A DNA stretch of 64,000 bases from Comamonas fluminis. GTDB lineage: Bacteria > Pseudomonadota > Gammaproteobacteria > Burkholderiales > Burkholderiaceae_C. A program made the position numbers and the translations under genes. This document shows, piece after piece, positions 62,860 through 64,000 of this stretch. The notes below the pieces were generated by a model. That model did no database searches and was not told where the DNA came from. It saw nothing but the letters and a program-made list of their open reading frames with translations. Each line of letters begins with the position of its first letter. Position 1 is the stretch's first letter. The DNA lies in the NCBI RefSeq assembly GCF_019186805.1, contig NZ_CP066783.1:3981501-4045500 (forward strand), in the 5' to 3' direction.

Positions 62860-64000
62860 TCAGTCGGCTTGTTTTCTCAGGAAGGCGGGAATCTCCACAT
62901 CATCCATGCCGCCAGAAGCCAGAGCGCTCACTCGCTCAGAAGCCTGAGTGCGGTTGGTGCGCCAGACGCTAGGCACATTGGTGTTGGCCGTGCCGTAGTC
63001 CACGCCAACGCCCGCGCCCAGAGGAGGCAGGCCGCCAATGGTCATATTGTCAGTACCGGTACGCAGACCACCCTGCACCACCTGGATGTTCTGGCGACGT
63101 GCGTTGGGGCGCGACAGGCCGGTGGCCACCACGGTCACACGGATTTCGTCACCCAGGCTGTCATCGTAGGCTGCGCCGTAGATCACGTGCGCATCAGGAG
63201 AAGCGTAAGCATTGATAGTGGACATGGCCAGACGCGACTCGGACAGCTTGAGGCTGCCCTTGGCGGCGGTCACCAGCACCAGCACGCCCTTGGCGCCGGA
63301 CAGGTCAATACCTTCCAGCAGCGGACAGGCCACCGCTTGCTCGGCAGCGATACGGGCGCGGTCAGGGCCAGCAGCCTTGGCAGTGCCCATCATGGCCTTG
63401 CCGGGCTCGCCCATCACGGTGCGCACGTCTTCAAAGTCGACGTTCACATGGCCGTACTCGTTGATGATTTCGGCAATACCGCCCACGGCGTTCTTCAGAA
63501 CATCGTTGGCATGGGCAAAAGCCTCATCCTGGGAGATATCGTCACCCAGCACGTCGAGCAGCTTTTCGTTGAGCACAACGATCAGCGAGTCCACATTGGC
63601 TTCCAGCTCGGCCAGGCCGTTGTCTGCGTTGGCCATGCGACGACCACCTTCCCACTCGAAAGGCTTGGTCACCACACCCACCGTCAGAATGCCCATCTCC
63701 TTGGCCACACGCGCAATCACAGGAGCTGCGCCAGTGCCGGTACCACCACCCATGCCGGCAGTGATGAAGAGCATGTGAGCTCCTTCAATCGCGGCACGGA
63801 TGTCTTCCACAGCAACTTCAGCAGCTTCGCGCCCTTGATCAGGCTTGCTACCAGCACCCAGGCCGCTTTGACCCAGCTGAATGGTGCGATGCGCACGGCT
63901 GCGCAGCAGAGCTTGCGCGTCCGTATTGGCGGTGATGAACTCAACGCCCTGCACATTGCGTTCAATCATGTGGTCAACGGCATTGCCGCCGCCGCCGCCA
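62860..64000 (-). CDS. ftsZ: Cell division protein FtsZ (N-terminus cut by window edge)
   Basis: About 379 residues of the tubulin-like GTPase are visible, beginning in the glycine-rich nucleotide loop (GGGGGNAVDHMIERNVQGVEFI). The tubulin signature GGGTGTGAAP is intact, with KPFEWEGGRRM and the T7-loop region NVDFEDVRTVM. The C-terminal peptide DDVEIPAFLRKQAD binds FtsA/ZipA. Only about 20 N-terminal residues are missing. It forms the division ring; lpxC follows, as in other dcw clusters. Confidence 0.97.
   Translation of the reverse strand, partial: GGGGGNAVDHMIERNVQGVEFITANTDAQALLRSRAHRTIQLGQSGLGAGSKPDQGREAAEVAVEDIRAAIEGAHMLFITAGMGGGTGTGAAPVIARVAKEMGILTVGVVTKPFEWEGGRRMANADNGLAELEANVDSLIVVLNEKLLDVLGDDISQDEAFAHANDVLKNAVGGIAEIINEYGHVNVDFEDVRTVMGEPGKAMMGTAKAAGPDRARIAAEQAVACPLLEGIDLSGAKGVLVLVTAAKGSLKLSESRLAMSTINAYASPDAHVIYGAAYDDSLGDEIRVTVVATGLSRPNARRQNIQVVQGGLRTGTDNMTIGGLPPLGAGVGVDYGTANTNVPSVWRTNRTQASERVSALASGGMDDVEIPAFLRKQAD

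Overview
The window is about 62-65% GC, densely coded and made almost entirely of housekeeping and metabolic genes. It looks like a betaproteobacterial chromosome of the family Comamonadaceae, most likely Comamonas or a close relative. The grounds are gene content and order (accB-accC-prmA-zinc-ribbon-pfkB beside histone-like protein-nrdB-nrdA-ampD-pilR-pilS, and ftsZ-lpxC), the short GC-rich intergenic repeats, and product similarity. This is inference from familiarity; no database search was run. I see no insertion sequence, prophage, CRISPR array or rRNA operon.

Layout. 1-1.0 kb: start of an exported branched-chain amino-acid-type binding protein and two tandem Met tRNAs. 1.3-6.4 kb: an aromatic-acid-type MFS transporter, then the molybdate regulon (modE divergent from modABC) with a ModE-type operator. 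6.4-9.2 kb: a cytochrome P450 divergent from a small winged-helix protein with a perfect palindrome between them, then fdhD (a molybdoenzyme accessory protein). 9.2-12.2 kb: a K+ channel, an exported unknown and miaB. 12.4-16.6 kb: an unexplained operon of a large helical-repeat protein, a PcfJ-like protein and a DUF1266-like protein, with overlapping or touching genes. 16.7-28.4 kb: an NlpC/P60 lipoprotein, ffh, a cytosolic four-PAS hybrid kinase plus REC-GGDEF diguanylate cyclase pair, ypjD, a PP0621-like protein and pilS-pilR. 28.4-34.9 kb: ampD, the NrdR-controlled class Ia ribonucleotide reductase (nrdA, nrdB) and an Ala/Lys-rich histone H1-like protein. 35-41.5 kb, minus strand: pfkB-family kinase, DUF3426 zinc-ribbon protein, prmA, accC, accB, a TlpA-like thioredoxin and an unknown. 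41.8-46 kb: mpl, two small proteins and an aroG-type DAHP synthase behind a transcription attenuator with an aromatic-rich leader peptide. 46-55.5 kb: tldD, rodA, yqiA, rnb-like RNase, a TonB-C protein, aroE, mtgA and ruvC. 55.5-60.7 kb: a complete D-galactonate operon (dgoR-dgoK-dgoA-dgoD-dgoT). 60.8-64 kb: an RcnB-like protein, a small membrane protein, lpxC and ftsZ (cut by the window end).

Three things recur across the window. First, a roughly 100-130 bp multi-hairpin repeat sits directly after five stop codons, always in the same orientation as the preceding gene. Second, a smaller element built around AGCGCTTG/CAAGCGCT is scattered between genes, and one copy lies in frame inside aroE. 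Third, about ten genes have a TAnnnT-type hexamer 6-8 nt before the start codon and little or no Shine-Dalgarno sequence, which suggests many leaderless transcripts.

The best candidates for undescribed biology are the three-gene operon at 12.4-16.6 kb, the aroG attenuator, and the stop-codon-anchored repeat family.
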